Position numbers and translations under genes: made by a program
The notes under the pieces: model-generated
What the model saw: only the letters and a program-made list of their open reading frames with translations
The model's database searches: none
What the model was told of the DNA's origin: nothing
Shown: positions 1 to 8,161 of the stretch, piece after piece
How the letters are laid out: each line of letters begins with the position of its first letter
Position numbering within the stretch: position 1 is the first letter of the stretch
DNA from: Streptomyces brevispora
Lineage (GTDB): Bacteria; Actinomycetota; Actinomycetes; Streptomycetales; Streptomycetaceae
Assembly (NCBI RefSeq): GCF_007829885.1
Contig: NZ_VIWW01000001.1
Coordinates: 4,836,001-4,900,000, forward strand
Direction of reading: 5' to 3'
Length of the DNA: 64,000 bases

Positions 1-149
1 GGTGCCCCCAGAACCTCAGATACTTCACTTTCTCGCCCCGGCCGGCCCGTGACACGAGGTCACCGATGTGTTCCATGACACGGGAGTCTGGCATCCGCCA
101 CTGACACTACGTACGCGGATTTCCGCACTGACACGACACATGGTCGACA

Positions 150-185
150 GATTCCGTTGCGTAACCAAAAGGCAACAACGGAATC
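150..185. promoter_or_regulatory. 10-bp inverted repeat upstream of the first aldehyde dehydrogenase
   Basis: GATTCCGTTG (150-159) and CAACGGAATC (176-185) are perfect inverted repeats separated by 16 nt, about 100 nt before the start codon at 284. Position and symmetry suggest an operator for the polyamine-catabolism unit. The binding regulator is not evident; a PucR-, Lrp- or PuuR-type protein is possible. The rest of 1-283 shows no supportable gene. Confidence 0.45.
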
Positions 186-283
186 ACTTGTTGGGCTCGG
201 TCTGCTCTGCCAGGATCGGCAGTCAAATCGAGCAGAAGCTACGCCGCCCCCGCACTCCGGGGACAGCGGCGGAGGAGAGCGTG

Positions 284-1798
284 ATGGGCAACACCTTCCA
301 GGCACAGGACCGCTTCGCGGACGGCGCGCAGTACATCGGCGGAAGACTGCGGCCCGGTACATCGGGACGCAGCCACGACGTGGTGAATCCGGCCACGGGC
401 CAGACCGTCTACACCTACGAGCTGGCGGGCACCGCCGACGTCGACGCGGCCGTCGCCGCCGCACGTGCGGCCTTCCCCGGCTGGTCCGGAGCCACCCCGG
501 CCGAGCGCTCCGAGGCGATGCACCGCTTCGCCGCCGTCCTCGCCGAGCAGGCGGACGACTTCGCGTACGCGGAATCCCTCCAGTGCGGCAAGCCGATCAA
601 GCTCTCCACCGAGTTCGACGTGCCCGGCACGGTCGACAACACCTCGTTCTTCGCGGGCGCCGCCCGCCACCTGGAGGGCAAGTCCGCCGCCGAGTACGAC
701 GGCGACCACACCTCGTACGTACGGCGTGAGGCGATCGGCGTCATCGGCTCCATCGCTCCCTGGAACTACCCGCTCCAGATGGCTGCCTGGAAGGTCCTCC
801 CGGCCGTCGCCGCGGGCAACACCATCGTGCTGAAGCCCGCCGAGATCACCCCGCTGACCTCGTTGATGTTCGCGCAGGCGGCCACCGAGGCAGGCATCCC
901 GGACGGCGTGATCAACATCGTCACCGGCGCGGGCAAGGACGCCGGTGAACACCTCGTCGGCCACCCCGACGTCGTGATGACCTCCTTCACCGGCTCCACC
1001 GCCGTCGGCAAGCGCGTCGCCGAGATCGCCACCTCCACCGTCAAGCGGCTCCACCTCGAACTCGGCGGCAAGGCACCCTTCGTCGTCTTCGACGACGCCG
1101 ACCTGGAGGCGGCGGTCAACGGAGCGGTCGCCGGCTCCCTCATCAACACCGGCCAGGACTGCACGGCGGCCACCCGGGCCTACGTCCAGCGCCCGCTGTA
1201 CGACGCCTTCGTGCAGGGCGTCGCCGAGCTGATGGAGACCGTCCGGCTCGGTGACCCGTTCGACCCGGACACCGACCTCGGCCCGCTGATCAGCCACGCC
1301 CAGCGCGACCGGGTCGCCGGATTCGTCGAGCGCGCCCGCGCGTACGCCACCGTCGTCACCGGCGGCGAGGCCCCCGGCGGCGCACTCGCCGACGGCGCCT
1401 ACTACCGGCCGACGCTGGTCGCCGGAGCAGCCCAGGACAGCGAGATCGTCCAGTCCGAGATCTTCGGCCCGGTCCTGGTCGTGCTGCCCTTCGACACCGA
1501 CGACGAAGGCATCGCGCTGGCCAACGACACCCCCTACGGGCTCGCCGCCTCCGCCTGGAGCCGCGACCTGTACCGGGCCAACCGCGCCACCCGCGAGATC
1601 AAGGCGGGCTGCGTCTGGGTGAACGACCACATTCCGATCATCAGCGAGATGCCGCACGGCGGGTACAAGGCCAGCGGCTTCGGCAAGGACATGTCGTCGT
1701 ACTCCTTCGAGGAGTACACGCAGGTCAAGCACGTCATGTACGACAACACCGCGGTTGCCCGCAAGGACTGGCACCGCACGATCTTCGGGGACCGATAA
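284..1798 (+). CDS. NAD(P)-dependent aldehyde dehydrogenase, probable gamma-aminobutyraldehyde dehydrogenase
   Basis: This 504-residue protein has a normal length for the ALDH superfamily. The general-base Glu is E259 in LELGGK and the catalytic Cys is C293 in NTGQDCT. The IAPWNYPLQ and GNTIVLKPAE cofactor-site motifs lie ahead of them. It probably oxidises 4-aminobutyraldehyde (or its gamma-glutamyl form) to GABA in putrescine breakdown; this is inferred from the adjacent polyamine importer and PuuB-like oxidase. The start is ATG 284, with GGAGG at 271-275 eight nt upstream; a GTG at 281 is an alternative. The frame stays open upstream to 68, but no better ribosome site is seen there. It lies 43 nt before the binding-protein gene and is probably co-transcribed. 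The substrate is unproven. Confidence 0.88.
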   Translation: MGNTFQAQDRFADGAQYIGGRLRPGTSGRSHDVVNPATGQTVYTYELAGTADVDAAVAAARAAFPGWSGATPAERSEAMHRFAAVLAEQADDFAYAESLQCGKPIKLSTEFDVPGTVDNTSFFAGAARHLEGKSAAEYDGDHTSYVRREAIGVIGSIAPWNYPLQMAAWKVLPAVAAGNTIVLKPAEITPLTSLMFAQAATEAGIPDGVINIVTGAGKDAGEHLVGHPDVVMTSFTGSTAVGKRVAEIATSTVKRLHLELGGKAPFVVFDDADLEAAVNGAVAGSLINTGQDCTAATRAYVQRPLYDAFVQGVAELMETVRLGDPFDPDTDLGPLISHAQRDRVAGFVERARAYATVVTGGEAPGGALADGAYYRPTLVAGAAQDSEIVQSEIFGPVLVVLPFDTDDEGIALANDTPYGLAASAWSRDLYRANRATREIKAGCVWVNDHIPIISEMPHGGYKASGFGKDMSSYSFEEYTQVKHVMYDNTAVARKDWHRTIFGDR

Positions 1799-1841
1799 CC
1801 CGGCCGGTCCGGCCCCACACCCACCCGAAAGGGCAACGCGC

Positions 1842-3092
1842 ATGGAGCAGTACGAGCCCGAGCGTCTCTCAGCGGCCCAGTTGGCCGCGATGCGTCGCAC
1901 TCTGACCAGCGGCAGGGGAGCCCTCACCCGCCGATCGCTGCTGCGCGCCTCCGGTACCGGCGCGCTCACGCTCGGCGGGCTGGGCGCGCTGAGCGCGTGC
2001 GGGATCCCTCCCGCGCAGCGGGAGGGCGACGCCGCGGCGGCCTCCGACGACCACTCGGCCAAGGAGAAGCAGGTCAACTTCTCCAACTGGACCGAGTACA
2101 TGGACGTCACCGACGACGGCAAGCACCGGCCCAGCCTGGAGCAGTTCACCGAGCGGACCGGGATCAAGGTCAAGTACACCGAGGACATCAACGACAACGT
2201 CGAGTTCTTCGGCAAGATCAAGCCGCAGCTCGCGGCCGGCCAGGACACCGGCCGCGACATCATCTGCGTCACGGACTGGCTGGCCGCCCGCATCGTCCGC
2301 CTCGGCTGGGCGCAGAAGCTCGACCCGTCGAACCTGCCGCACGCCTACGCCAACCTCTCGGCACAGTTCCGCTCCCCGGACTGGGACCCCGGCCGCGCCT
2401 ACTCCTACCCCTGGGCCGGGATTCCCACCGTCATCGCCTACAACTCCAAGGCGACCGGCGGCCGCAGGATCGACTCCGTCAGCCAGCTGCTCGACGACCC
2501 CCAGCTCAAGGGCCGGGTCAGCTTCCTCTCGGAGATGCGTGACACCATCGGCATGACCCTGCTCGACATGGGCAAGGACCCCGGCACCTTCACCGACGCC
2601 GACTACGACGCGGCGGTCGGCCGGCTCCAGAAGGGCGTCGACCGGAACCAGATCCGCCGCTTCACCGGCAACGACTACACCGCGGATCTCGACAAGGGCG
2701 ACATCGCCGCCTGCGTCGCCTGGGCCGGCGACATCATCCAGCTCCAGGCCGGGAACCCGGACGTCAAGTACGCGATACCCGCCGCGGGCTACGTCATATC
2801 CAGCGACAACATGCTGGTCCCGGTGAAGGCACGGCACAAGACCAACGCCGAGAAGCTCATCGACCACTACTACCAGCCGCATGTGGCCGCCGAGCTCGCC
2901 GCGTACATCAACTTCGTCTGTCCGGTCGACGGTGTCCGCGGGGAACTCGCCAAGATCGACCGGTCGATGGCCGACAACCCGCTGATCCTCCCGGACAAGA
3001 AGATGGCGTCCGCCTCGCACGCCTTCCGCTCCCTCACCTCCGAGGAAGAGACGGCGTACGAGGAGAAGTTCGCCAAGCTCATCGGCGCCTGA
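1842..3092 (+). CDS. potD: Polyamine ABC transporter substrate-binding lipoprotein (PotD-like)
   Basis: A 416-residue extracellular binding protein for spermidine or putrescine. The N-terminus has a Tat-type signal (RRSLL from residue 30) and a lipobox LSAC with Cys53, so it should be exported folded and lipid-anchored. The mature region begins with the VNFSNWTEYMD type of opening seen in PotD/PotF proteins. It heads a potD-potA-potB-potC order, the usual set for a complete importer. The start ATG at 1842 follows AAAGGG (1827-1832). The family is clear from order and sequence; which polyamine is preferred cannot be read from the sequence. Confidence 0.88.
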   Translation: MEQYEPERLSAAQLAAMRRTLTSGRGALTRRSLLRASGTGALTLGGLGALSACGIPPAQREGDAAAASDDHSAKEKQVNFSNWTEYMDVTDDGKHRPSLEQFTERTGIKVKYTEDINDNVEFFGKIKPQLAAGQDTGRDIICVTDWLAARIVRLGWAQKLDPSNLPHAYANLSAQFRSPDWDPGRAYSYPWAGIPTVIAYNSKATGGRRIDSVSQLLDDPQLKGRVSFLSEMRDTIGMTLLDMGKDPGTFTDADYDAAVGRLQKGVDRNQIRRFTGNDYTADLDKGDIAACVAWAGDIIQLQAGNPDVKYAIPAAGYVISSDNMLVPVKARHKTNAEKLIDHYYQPHVAAELAAYINFVCPVDGVRGELAKIDRSMADNPLILPDKKMASASHAFRSLTSEEETAYEEKFAKLIGA

Positions 3093-3141
3093 CGCCGCTC
3101 CTTCCCCTGATCTCCCTCTGACACCACTGGGACTGCGATCC

Positions 3142-4290
3142 ATGACACAGCAGCAGACAGGCGGCGATGTCCGCCTCACCGGGATCAGCAAGACGTACGG
3201 CTCCTTCGCCGCCGTCAAACCGCTCGATCTGACCGTCCCGCAGGGCTCCTTCTTCGCACTGCTCGGCGCGTCCGGCTGCGGCAAGACCACCACCCTGCGG
3301 ATGATCGCGGGCCTGGAGGAGGCCACCACCGGCACCGTCTCGCTCGGCGGCCGGGACATCACCGACCTCCCGCCGTACAAGCGGCCCGTCAACACGGTGT
3401 TCCAGAGCTACGCGCTCTTCCCGCACCTCGACATCACGGAGAACGTCGCCTTCGGACTGCGCCGGCGCGGCATCAAGTCGGTCAAGAAGCAGGTCGACGA
3501 CATGCTGGAGCTCGTCCAGCTCGGCGACTTCGCCAGGCGCAAACCGCACCAGCTCTCCGGCGGCCAGCAACAGCGCGTCGCCGTCGCCCGTGCCCTGATC
3601 AACCACCCGCAGGTGCTGCTCCTGGACGAGCCGCTCGGCGCCCTCGACCTCAAGCTGCGCCGCCAGATGCAGCTCGAACTCAAGCGCATCCAGACCGAGG
3701 TCGGCATCACGTTCATCCACGTCACCCACGACCAGGAGGAGGCCATGACCATGGCCGACACCGTCGCGGTGATGAACGGCGGCCGGGTCGAGCAGCTCGG
3801 CGACCCCGCCGATCTCTACGAGAACCCGAGGACGACGTTCGTCGCCAACTTCCTCGGCACCTCGAACCTCATCGAGGGCGAAGTCGTCTCCACCGGCACG
3901 GACATCGTCGTATCGGCCAGTGGCGGGAAGCTGCGGCTGCCCACCGACCGGTGCCCGGCAGCGACCACGAAGGGCGGCAAGCTGCTCCTCGGCATCCGCC
4001 CCGAGAAGATCTCCCTCGCGCACCGCGACGACGCGGACGCGATAGCGCAGGGCCGTAACCGGGTCACCGGACGGATCGTCGACTCCAGCTTCATCGGCGT
4101 CTCCACGCAATACCTGGTGGAGAGCCCGGCCGGCAAGTCCCTCCAGGTCTACGAGCAGAACATCGAGCGCGACTCCCGGCTCACCGCCGGAGCCGAGGTC
4201 GTCCTGCACTGGAACCCGGCGCACACCTTCGGCCTGGACGCCACCCAGGACATCGACGCAGGTGTGGAGACGGTGGAGGACGCGGCGTGA
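3142..4290 (+). CDS. potA: Polyamine ABC transporter ATP-binding protein (PotA-like)
   Basis: A 382-residue ABC ATPase that powers the importer. Walker A is GASGCGKTT at residues 42-50, the Q-loop lies in NTVFQSYALF, the signature is LSGGQQQRVAVARAL and Walker B is VLLLDEPLGALD. A C-terminal TOBE-like regulatory region follows from about residue 240, as in PotA/FbpC importers. The gene starts at ATG 3142 with only a weak GGGA ahead, 49 nt after potD. Its TGA overlaps the GTG of the next gene (GTGA), which indicates translational coupling. Confidence 0.92.
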   Translation: MTQQQTGGDVRLTGISKTYGSFAAVKPLDLTVPQGSFFALLGASGCGKTTTLRMIAGLEEATTGTVSLGGRDITDLPPYKRPVNTVFQSYALFPHLDITENVAFGLRRRGIKSVKKQVDDMLELVQLGDFARRKPHQLSGGQQQRVAVARALINHPQVLLLDEPLGALDLKLRRQMQLELKRIQTEVGITFIHVTHDQEEAMTMADTVAVMNGGRVEQLGDPADLYENPRTTFVANFLGTSNLIEGEVVSTGTDIVVSASGGKLRLPTDRCPAATTKGGKLLLGIRPEKISLAHRDDADAIAQGRNRVTGRIVDSSFIGVSTQYLVESPAGKSLQVYEQNIERDSRLTAGAEVVLHWNPAHTFGLDATQDIDAGVETVEDAA

Positions 4291-5213
4291 GCGTCATCCA
4301 GGAGGCGCCACCCGCTCCCGTCGAGGAGCCGAAGCCGCGCAAGCCCGCCACCCGCAAGCGACTCGTCCCCTACTGGCTGCTGCTCCCCGGCATCCTGTGG
4401 CTCGTCGTCTTCTTCGCGCTGCCGCTGGTCTACCAGGCGTCGACCTCCGTACAGACCGGATCCCTGGAGAAGGGGTTCGAGGTCACCTGGCACTTCCAGA
4501 CCTACTGGGACGCGCTGACCGACTACTACCCGCAGTTCATCCGGTCCCTGCTGTACGCGGGGACCGCGACGATCCTGTGCCTGCTCCTCGGCTACCCGCT
4601 CGCCTACTTCATCGCGTTCAAGGCCGGCCGCTGGCGCAACCTGGTCCTGGTCCTGGTCATCGCCCCGTTCTTCACCAGCTTCCTGATCCGCACGCTCGCC
4701 TGGAAGACGATCCTGGCGGACAGCGGCGCGGTCGTCGACGTACTGAACACACTGCACGTACTGGACGTCACCAGCTGGCTCGGCTGGACCGAGTCCAACC
4801 GGGTGCTGGCCACACCGATGGCAGTGGTCTGCGGTCTCACGTACAACTTCCTGCCGTTCATGATCCTGCCGCTCTACACCTCGCTCGAGCGGATCGACGG
4901 CCGGCTGCACGAGGCGGCCGGGGACCTGTACGCCACACCCGCCACCACGTTCCGGAAGGTGACGTTCCCGCTCTCCATGCCGGGCGTGGTCTCCGGAACC
5001 CTGCTGACCTTCATCCCGGCCAGCGGTGACTACGTGAACGCGGAACTGCTGGGCTCCACCGACACCAAGATGGTCGGCAGCGTCATCCAGACCCAGTTCC
5101 TGCGCGTCCTCGACTATCCGACGGCGGCCGCGCTCTCCTTCATCCTCATGGCGGTCGTCCTGATCGCGGTCACCCTCTACATCCGCCGCTCCGGGACGGA
5201 GGACCTGGTCTGA
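4287..5213 (+). CDS. potB: Polyamine ABC transporter permease (PotB-like)
   Basis: A 308-residue inner-membrane permease with about six hydrophobic segments. The first is at about residues 28-48, after a Lys/Pro-rich cytoplasmic head. The ATPase-contacting EAA loop reads EAAGDLYATPATTFRKV and ends in PLSMPG. It starts at GTG 4287 inside the potA stop (4-nt overlap) and its own stop overlaps the potC start as TGATG, so potA, potB and potC should be made in fixed ratio. Confidence 0.92.
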   Translation: MSVIQEAPPAPVEEPKPRKPATRKRLVPYWLLLPGILWLVVFFALPLVYQASTSVQTGSLEKGFEVTWHFQTYWDALTDYYPQFIRSLLYAGTATILCLLLGYPLAYFIAFKAGRWRNLVLVLVIAPFFTSFLIRTLAWKTILADSGAVVDVLNTLHVLDVTSWLGWTESNRVLATPMAVVCGLTYNFLPFMILPLYTSLERIDGRLHEAAGDLYATPATTFRKVTFPLSMPGVVSGTLLTFIPASGDYVNAELLGSTDTKMVGSVIQTQFLRVLDYPTAAALSFILMAVVLIAVTLYIRRSGTEDLV

Positions 5214-6016
5214 TGCCTGTACTGCGCTGGCTGCGACGCCATCTGATCGTCATCGCGGGTCTGCTGACCCTCGCCTACATGATCCTGCCGAACATCGTCG
5301 TGATGGTGTTCTCCTTCAACAAGCCCAACGGGCGGTTCAACTACTCCTGGCAGCGCTTCTCGCTGGACGCCTGGAAGGACCCCTGCGGAGTGGCCGACAT
5401 GTGCGGCTCGCTCTCGCTCTCCCTCCAGATCGCCGCCTGGGCCACGGTCGGCGCGACCGCGCTCGGCACGATGATCGCGTTCGCCCTGGTCCGCTACCGC
5501 TTCCGGGCGCGCGGCGCGATCAACTCGCTGATCTTCCTGCCGATGGCGATGCCCGAGGTCGTCATGGCCGCGTCGCTGCTGACGCTGTTCCTCAACATGG
5601 GCGCGCAGCTGGGCTTCTGGACGATCCTCATCGCGCACATCATGTTCTGCCTCAGCTTCGTCGTGACGGCCGTCAAGGCGCGGGTCATGTCGATGGACCC
5701 CAGGCTGGAGGAGGCGGCGCGCGATCTGTACGCCGGGCCCGTGCAGACTTTCCTGCGGGTGACCCTGCCGATCGCCGCCCCCGGAATCGCCGCGGGAGCG
5801 CTGCTCGCATTCGCGCTCTCCTTCGACGATTTCATCATCACCAATTTCAACGCGGGCTCGACCGTGACCTTCCCCATGTTCGTCTGGGGCTCGGCACAGC
5901 GCGGTACCCCCGTGCAGATCAACGTCATCGGTACGGCGATGTTCATCATTGCGGTACTGGTGGTTCTCGCCGGCCAGCTGATCGCTAACCGGCGGAAGAA
6001 CAGCGCACGACCCTGA
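5213..6016 (+). CDS. potC: Polyamine ABC transporter permease (PotC-like)
   Basis: A 267-residue second permease of the importer, with six predicted hydrophobic segments and an EAA loop (EEAARDLYAGPVQTF, then PIAAPG). LSFDDFIITNF near residue 200 is typical of PotC proteins. It starts at ATG 5213, overlapping the potB stop by one base. The FAD oxidoreductase gene starts 23 nt after its stop, so uptake and oxidation are probably in one transcript. Confidence 0.92.
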   Translation: MPVLRWLRRHLIVIAGLLTLAYMILPNIVVMVFSFNKPNGRFNYSWQRFSLDAWKDPCGVADMCGSLSLSLQIAAWATVGATALGTMIAFALVRYRFRARGAINSLIFLPMAMPEVVMAASLLTLFLNMGAQLGFWTILIAHIMFCLSFVVTAVKARVMSMDPRLEEAARDLYAGPVQTFLRVTLPIAAPGIAAGALLAFALSFDDFIITNFNAGSTVTFPMFVWGSAQRGTPVQINVIGTAMFIIAVLVVLAGQLIANRRKNSARP

Positions 6017-6039
6017 AAGTCCCGAAGGAGTTGGAAAAC

Positions 6040-7455
6040 ATGGCCCCAGTTGCCATGAGCACCGCCGCCCAGTCACTCGCCGACGCGAAGCCGGTCTCGT
6101 TCTGGCTGGACGACCCCGGCAGGCCCGAAGCGCTCCCCGCGCTCACCGGCGACGAGCACTGCGATCTCCTCGTCATCGGCGCCGGCTACAGCGGACTGTG
6201 GACCGCGCTGCTCGCCAAGGAGCGCGAACCGGAACGCGATGTCGTACTGATCGAGGGGCACGAGACGGGCTGGGCCGCCTCGGGCCGCAACGGCGGATTC
6301 TGTGCCGCCTCCCTCACCCACGGCCTGCCCAACGGGCTGGAGCGCTGGCCCGACGAGATCAGGAAGCTGGAGGAGCTGGGGGAGCGCAACCTCGACGCCA
6401 TCGAGGAGGCGGTCGCCCGCTACGGCATCGACTGCGAGTTCGAGCGCACCGGCGAGATCGATGTCGCCACCCAGCCCCACCAGCTCGAAGAGCTGCGGGA
6501 ATGGCACCAGGAGATGGAGCGGCGCGGCTTCGGCGGGGTCGAGTTCCTCGACGCCGACGCCGTGCGCGCGCATGTCGACTCACCGACATTCCTGGGCGGC
6601 CTGTGGGACCGCCGCGGAGTCGCGATGCTGCACCCCGCCAAGCTGGCCTGGGGCCTGAAGCAGGCCTGTCTCGACCTGGGCGTTCGGATCTACGAGCACA
6701 CCCGGGGCCTGGAGCTGGCCAGAACCGGAACCGGAATGGCGGTCCGCACCCCGTACGGAAGGGTGTTCGCCCGCCGCGTCGCCCTCGGCACGAACATCTT
6801 CCCGTCACTGGTGAAGCGGGTGCGCCCGTACACCGTTCCGGTCTACGACTACGCACTGATGACGGAGCCGCTGACCGCCGACCAGCTCGCCGCCATCGGC
6901 TGGAAGAACCGGCAGGGGCTGGGGGACAGCGCCAATCAGTTCCATTACTTCCGGCTTTCCGCGGACAACCGGATCCTGTGGGGCGGATACGACGCCATCT
7001 ATCCGTACGGGGGCCGGCTCAGCGCCGATCTCGACCAGCGGCCGGAAACGTTCGTGAAGCTCGCCGGACAGTTCTTCGAATGCTTCCCGCAATTGGCCGG
7101 AGTGCGTTTCAGTCATGCCTGGGGCGGTGCGATCGACACCTGCTCCCGATTCTCCGCATTCTTCGGTACGGCCCATCAGGGCCGGGTCGCCTATGCCGCC
7201 GGATACACCGGACTCGGCGTCGGAGCCACCCGGTTCGGCGCCGATGTGATGCTCGACCTCCTCGCCGGAGAGCAGACGGAGCGGACCGCGCTGGAGATGG
7301 TGCGCACCAAGCCGATGCCGTTCCCGCCGGAGCCGCTGGCCTGGGCCGGCATCGAGTTGACGAAGCGCTCGCTGGCCAGGGCCGACGACAACGGCGGTCA
7401 CCGCAACCTGTGGCTGCGGACGATGGACCGGATGGGGCTCGGCTTCGACAGCTGA
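6040..7455 (+). CDS. puuB: FAD-dependent amine oxidoreductase (PuuB/DAO family)
   Basis: A 471-residue protein of the D-amino-acid-oxidase superfamily. The Rossmann FAD motif is GAGYSG at residues 47-52, followed by the WAASGRNGGF segment common to PuuB/OrdL proteins. In the gamma-glutamyl-putrescine pathway PuuB oxidises the terminal amine to an aldehyde, which the neighbouring dehydrogenase could use. ATG 6040 is chosen because AAGGAG (6025-6030) lies nine nt upstream; a TTG at 6031 abuts that site and is unlikely. No gamma-glutamylputrescine synthetase or hydrolase is in the window, so direct putrescine oxidation is also possible. Confidence 0.82.
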   Translation: MAPVAMSTAAQSLADAKPVSFWLDDPGRPEALPALTGDEHCDLLVIGAGYSGLWTALLAKEREPERDVVLIEGHETGWAASGRNGGFCAASLTHGLPNGLERWPDEIRKLEELGERNLDAIEEAVARYGIDCEFERTGEIDVATQPHQLEELREWHQEMERRGFGGVEFLDADAVRAHVDSPTFLGGLWDRRGVAMLHPAKLAWGLKQACLDLGVRIYEHTRGLELARTGTGMAVRTPYGRVFARRVALGTNIFPSLVKRVRPYTVPVYDYALMTEPLTADQLAAIGWKNRQGLGDSANQFHYFRLSADNRILWGGYDAIYPYGGRLSADLDQRPETFVKLAGQFFECFPQLAGVRFSHAWGGAIDTCSRFSAFFGTAHQGRVAYAAGYTGLGVGATRFGADVMLDLLAGEQTERTALEMVRTKPMPFPPEPLAWAGIELTKRSLARADDNGGHRNLWLRTMDRMGLGFDS

Positions 7456-7613
7456 ACCCGCGCCCGGCCCGCGGCGCCGACCGGCCGGCCCACCGTGACC
7501 CAGTTCACCATCGGTCGGTAGTCGAAGTCGCGTAATGGATCGGGTCCAGCCCGCTCTCTCCCGTGAACGCACCGGCAACTTCCTGCCGATGCGATACGGA
7601 TGGGAGGACGGCC

Positions 7614-8096
7614 ATGACGGGCTCGGGGGTCAAGGCAGCAGTCGAGTGGCTCGCATCGGTGGCACCGGACCCCGACGCCTGCCGGTGGGAGTGGGAGCGC
7701 AGTCCGCAGGGGATCGTGCTCCTTCCCGCCGGCCGGCGCTGGGACGTGCTGATTCTTCCGGGGGAGCTGGGCCGTCCGACGCTCGACGTGCTCACCCGGC
7801 TCATTGACCGGCCGGGGCCGGTCCTGTCGGACTTCGGCGACGCCCGCGTGGGGTTCTTCGTGCCGCCGGGCACCGTCGACCGCTGGATCGGCACGGGGGT
7901 ACGGGGCGCGGGCCAGGGCACCTGGATCGTGGCGCCCTACCCGGGGCGGGCCGCCGGCGGGGTGCGCTGGCTGATCCCGCCCGACGGATCGGGCACGCTC
8001 ACCGACGCCACACTGCTGGAACTCGCGATGCACGAGGCCGCCGGAGAGGCAGCGGCGAGGGAGGGAGATCGGGCGGCTGGGTGCCAGAGGTCTTGA
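7614..8096 (+). CDS. Small conserved-looking protein of unknown function
   Basis: A 160-residue soluble protein with no signal peptide or membrane segment. The central part (RRWDVLILPGELGRP, then VGFFVPPGTVDRW and GGVRWLIPPDGSGTLTD) resembles, from memory, a Streptomyces family sometimes labelled bifunctional DNA primase/polymerase. I see no Asp/His metal-binding pattern of that enzyme here, so I assign no function. ATG 7614 follows GGGAGG at 7602-7607; an open frame from 7563 has no such site. Its stop codon (8094-8096) lies within the -35 element of the chitinase promoter. Confidence 0.8.
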   Translation: MTGSGVKAAVEWLASVAPDPDACRWEWERSPQGIVLLPAGRRWDVLILPGELGRPTLDVLTRLIDRPGPVLSDFGDARVGFFVPPGTVDRWIGTGVRGAGQGTWIVAPYPGRAAGGVRWLIPPDGSGTLTDATLLELAMHEAAGEAAAREGDRAAGCQRS

Positions 8097-8121
8097 CAAC
8101 CGGATTGGTCTGGACCATGTT
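8093..8121 (+). promoter_or_regulatory. Chitinase promoter (sigma70-like)
   Basis: TTGACA at 8093-8098, a 17-nt spacer, then CATGTT at 8116-8121. The expected transcript start is about 8128, leaving a short leader before the GTG at 8162. The -35 element overlaps the last codons of the upstream gene. The DasR-type site fills the spacer and touches the -10 element. Confidence 0.6.
8106..8117. promoter_or_regulatory. DasR-responsive element (dre) in the chitinase promoter
   Basis: TGGTCTGGACCA is a near-perfect palindrome that differs by one base from the established dre core TGGTCTAGACCA. In Streptomyces, DasR (GntR family) represses chitinase and N-acetylglucosamine genes through such sites and is released by glucosamine-6-phosphate. 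The site sits between -35 and -10, as expected for repression by blocking polymerase. Confidence 0.8.
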
Positions 8122-8161
8122 GTGCGCGCCACGCTCAATTCCCCCCTGCACGGAGGCCGTT

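Noticed and set aside
68..283. N-terminal extension of the first aldehyde dehydrogenase
   Set aside because: The frame is open, but the translation does not resemble an ALDH N-terminus, it contains the inverted repeat, and a good ribosome site precedes the ATG at 284.
239..2293. Long minus-strand frame across the first aldehyde dehydrogenase and potD
   Set aside because: It is antisense to two well-supported genes and has no start signal or family motif.
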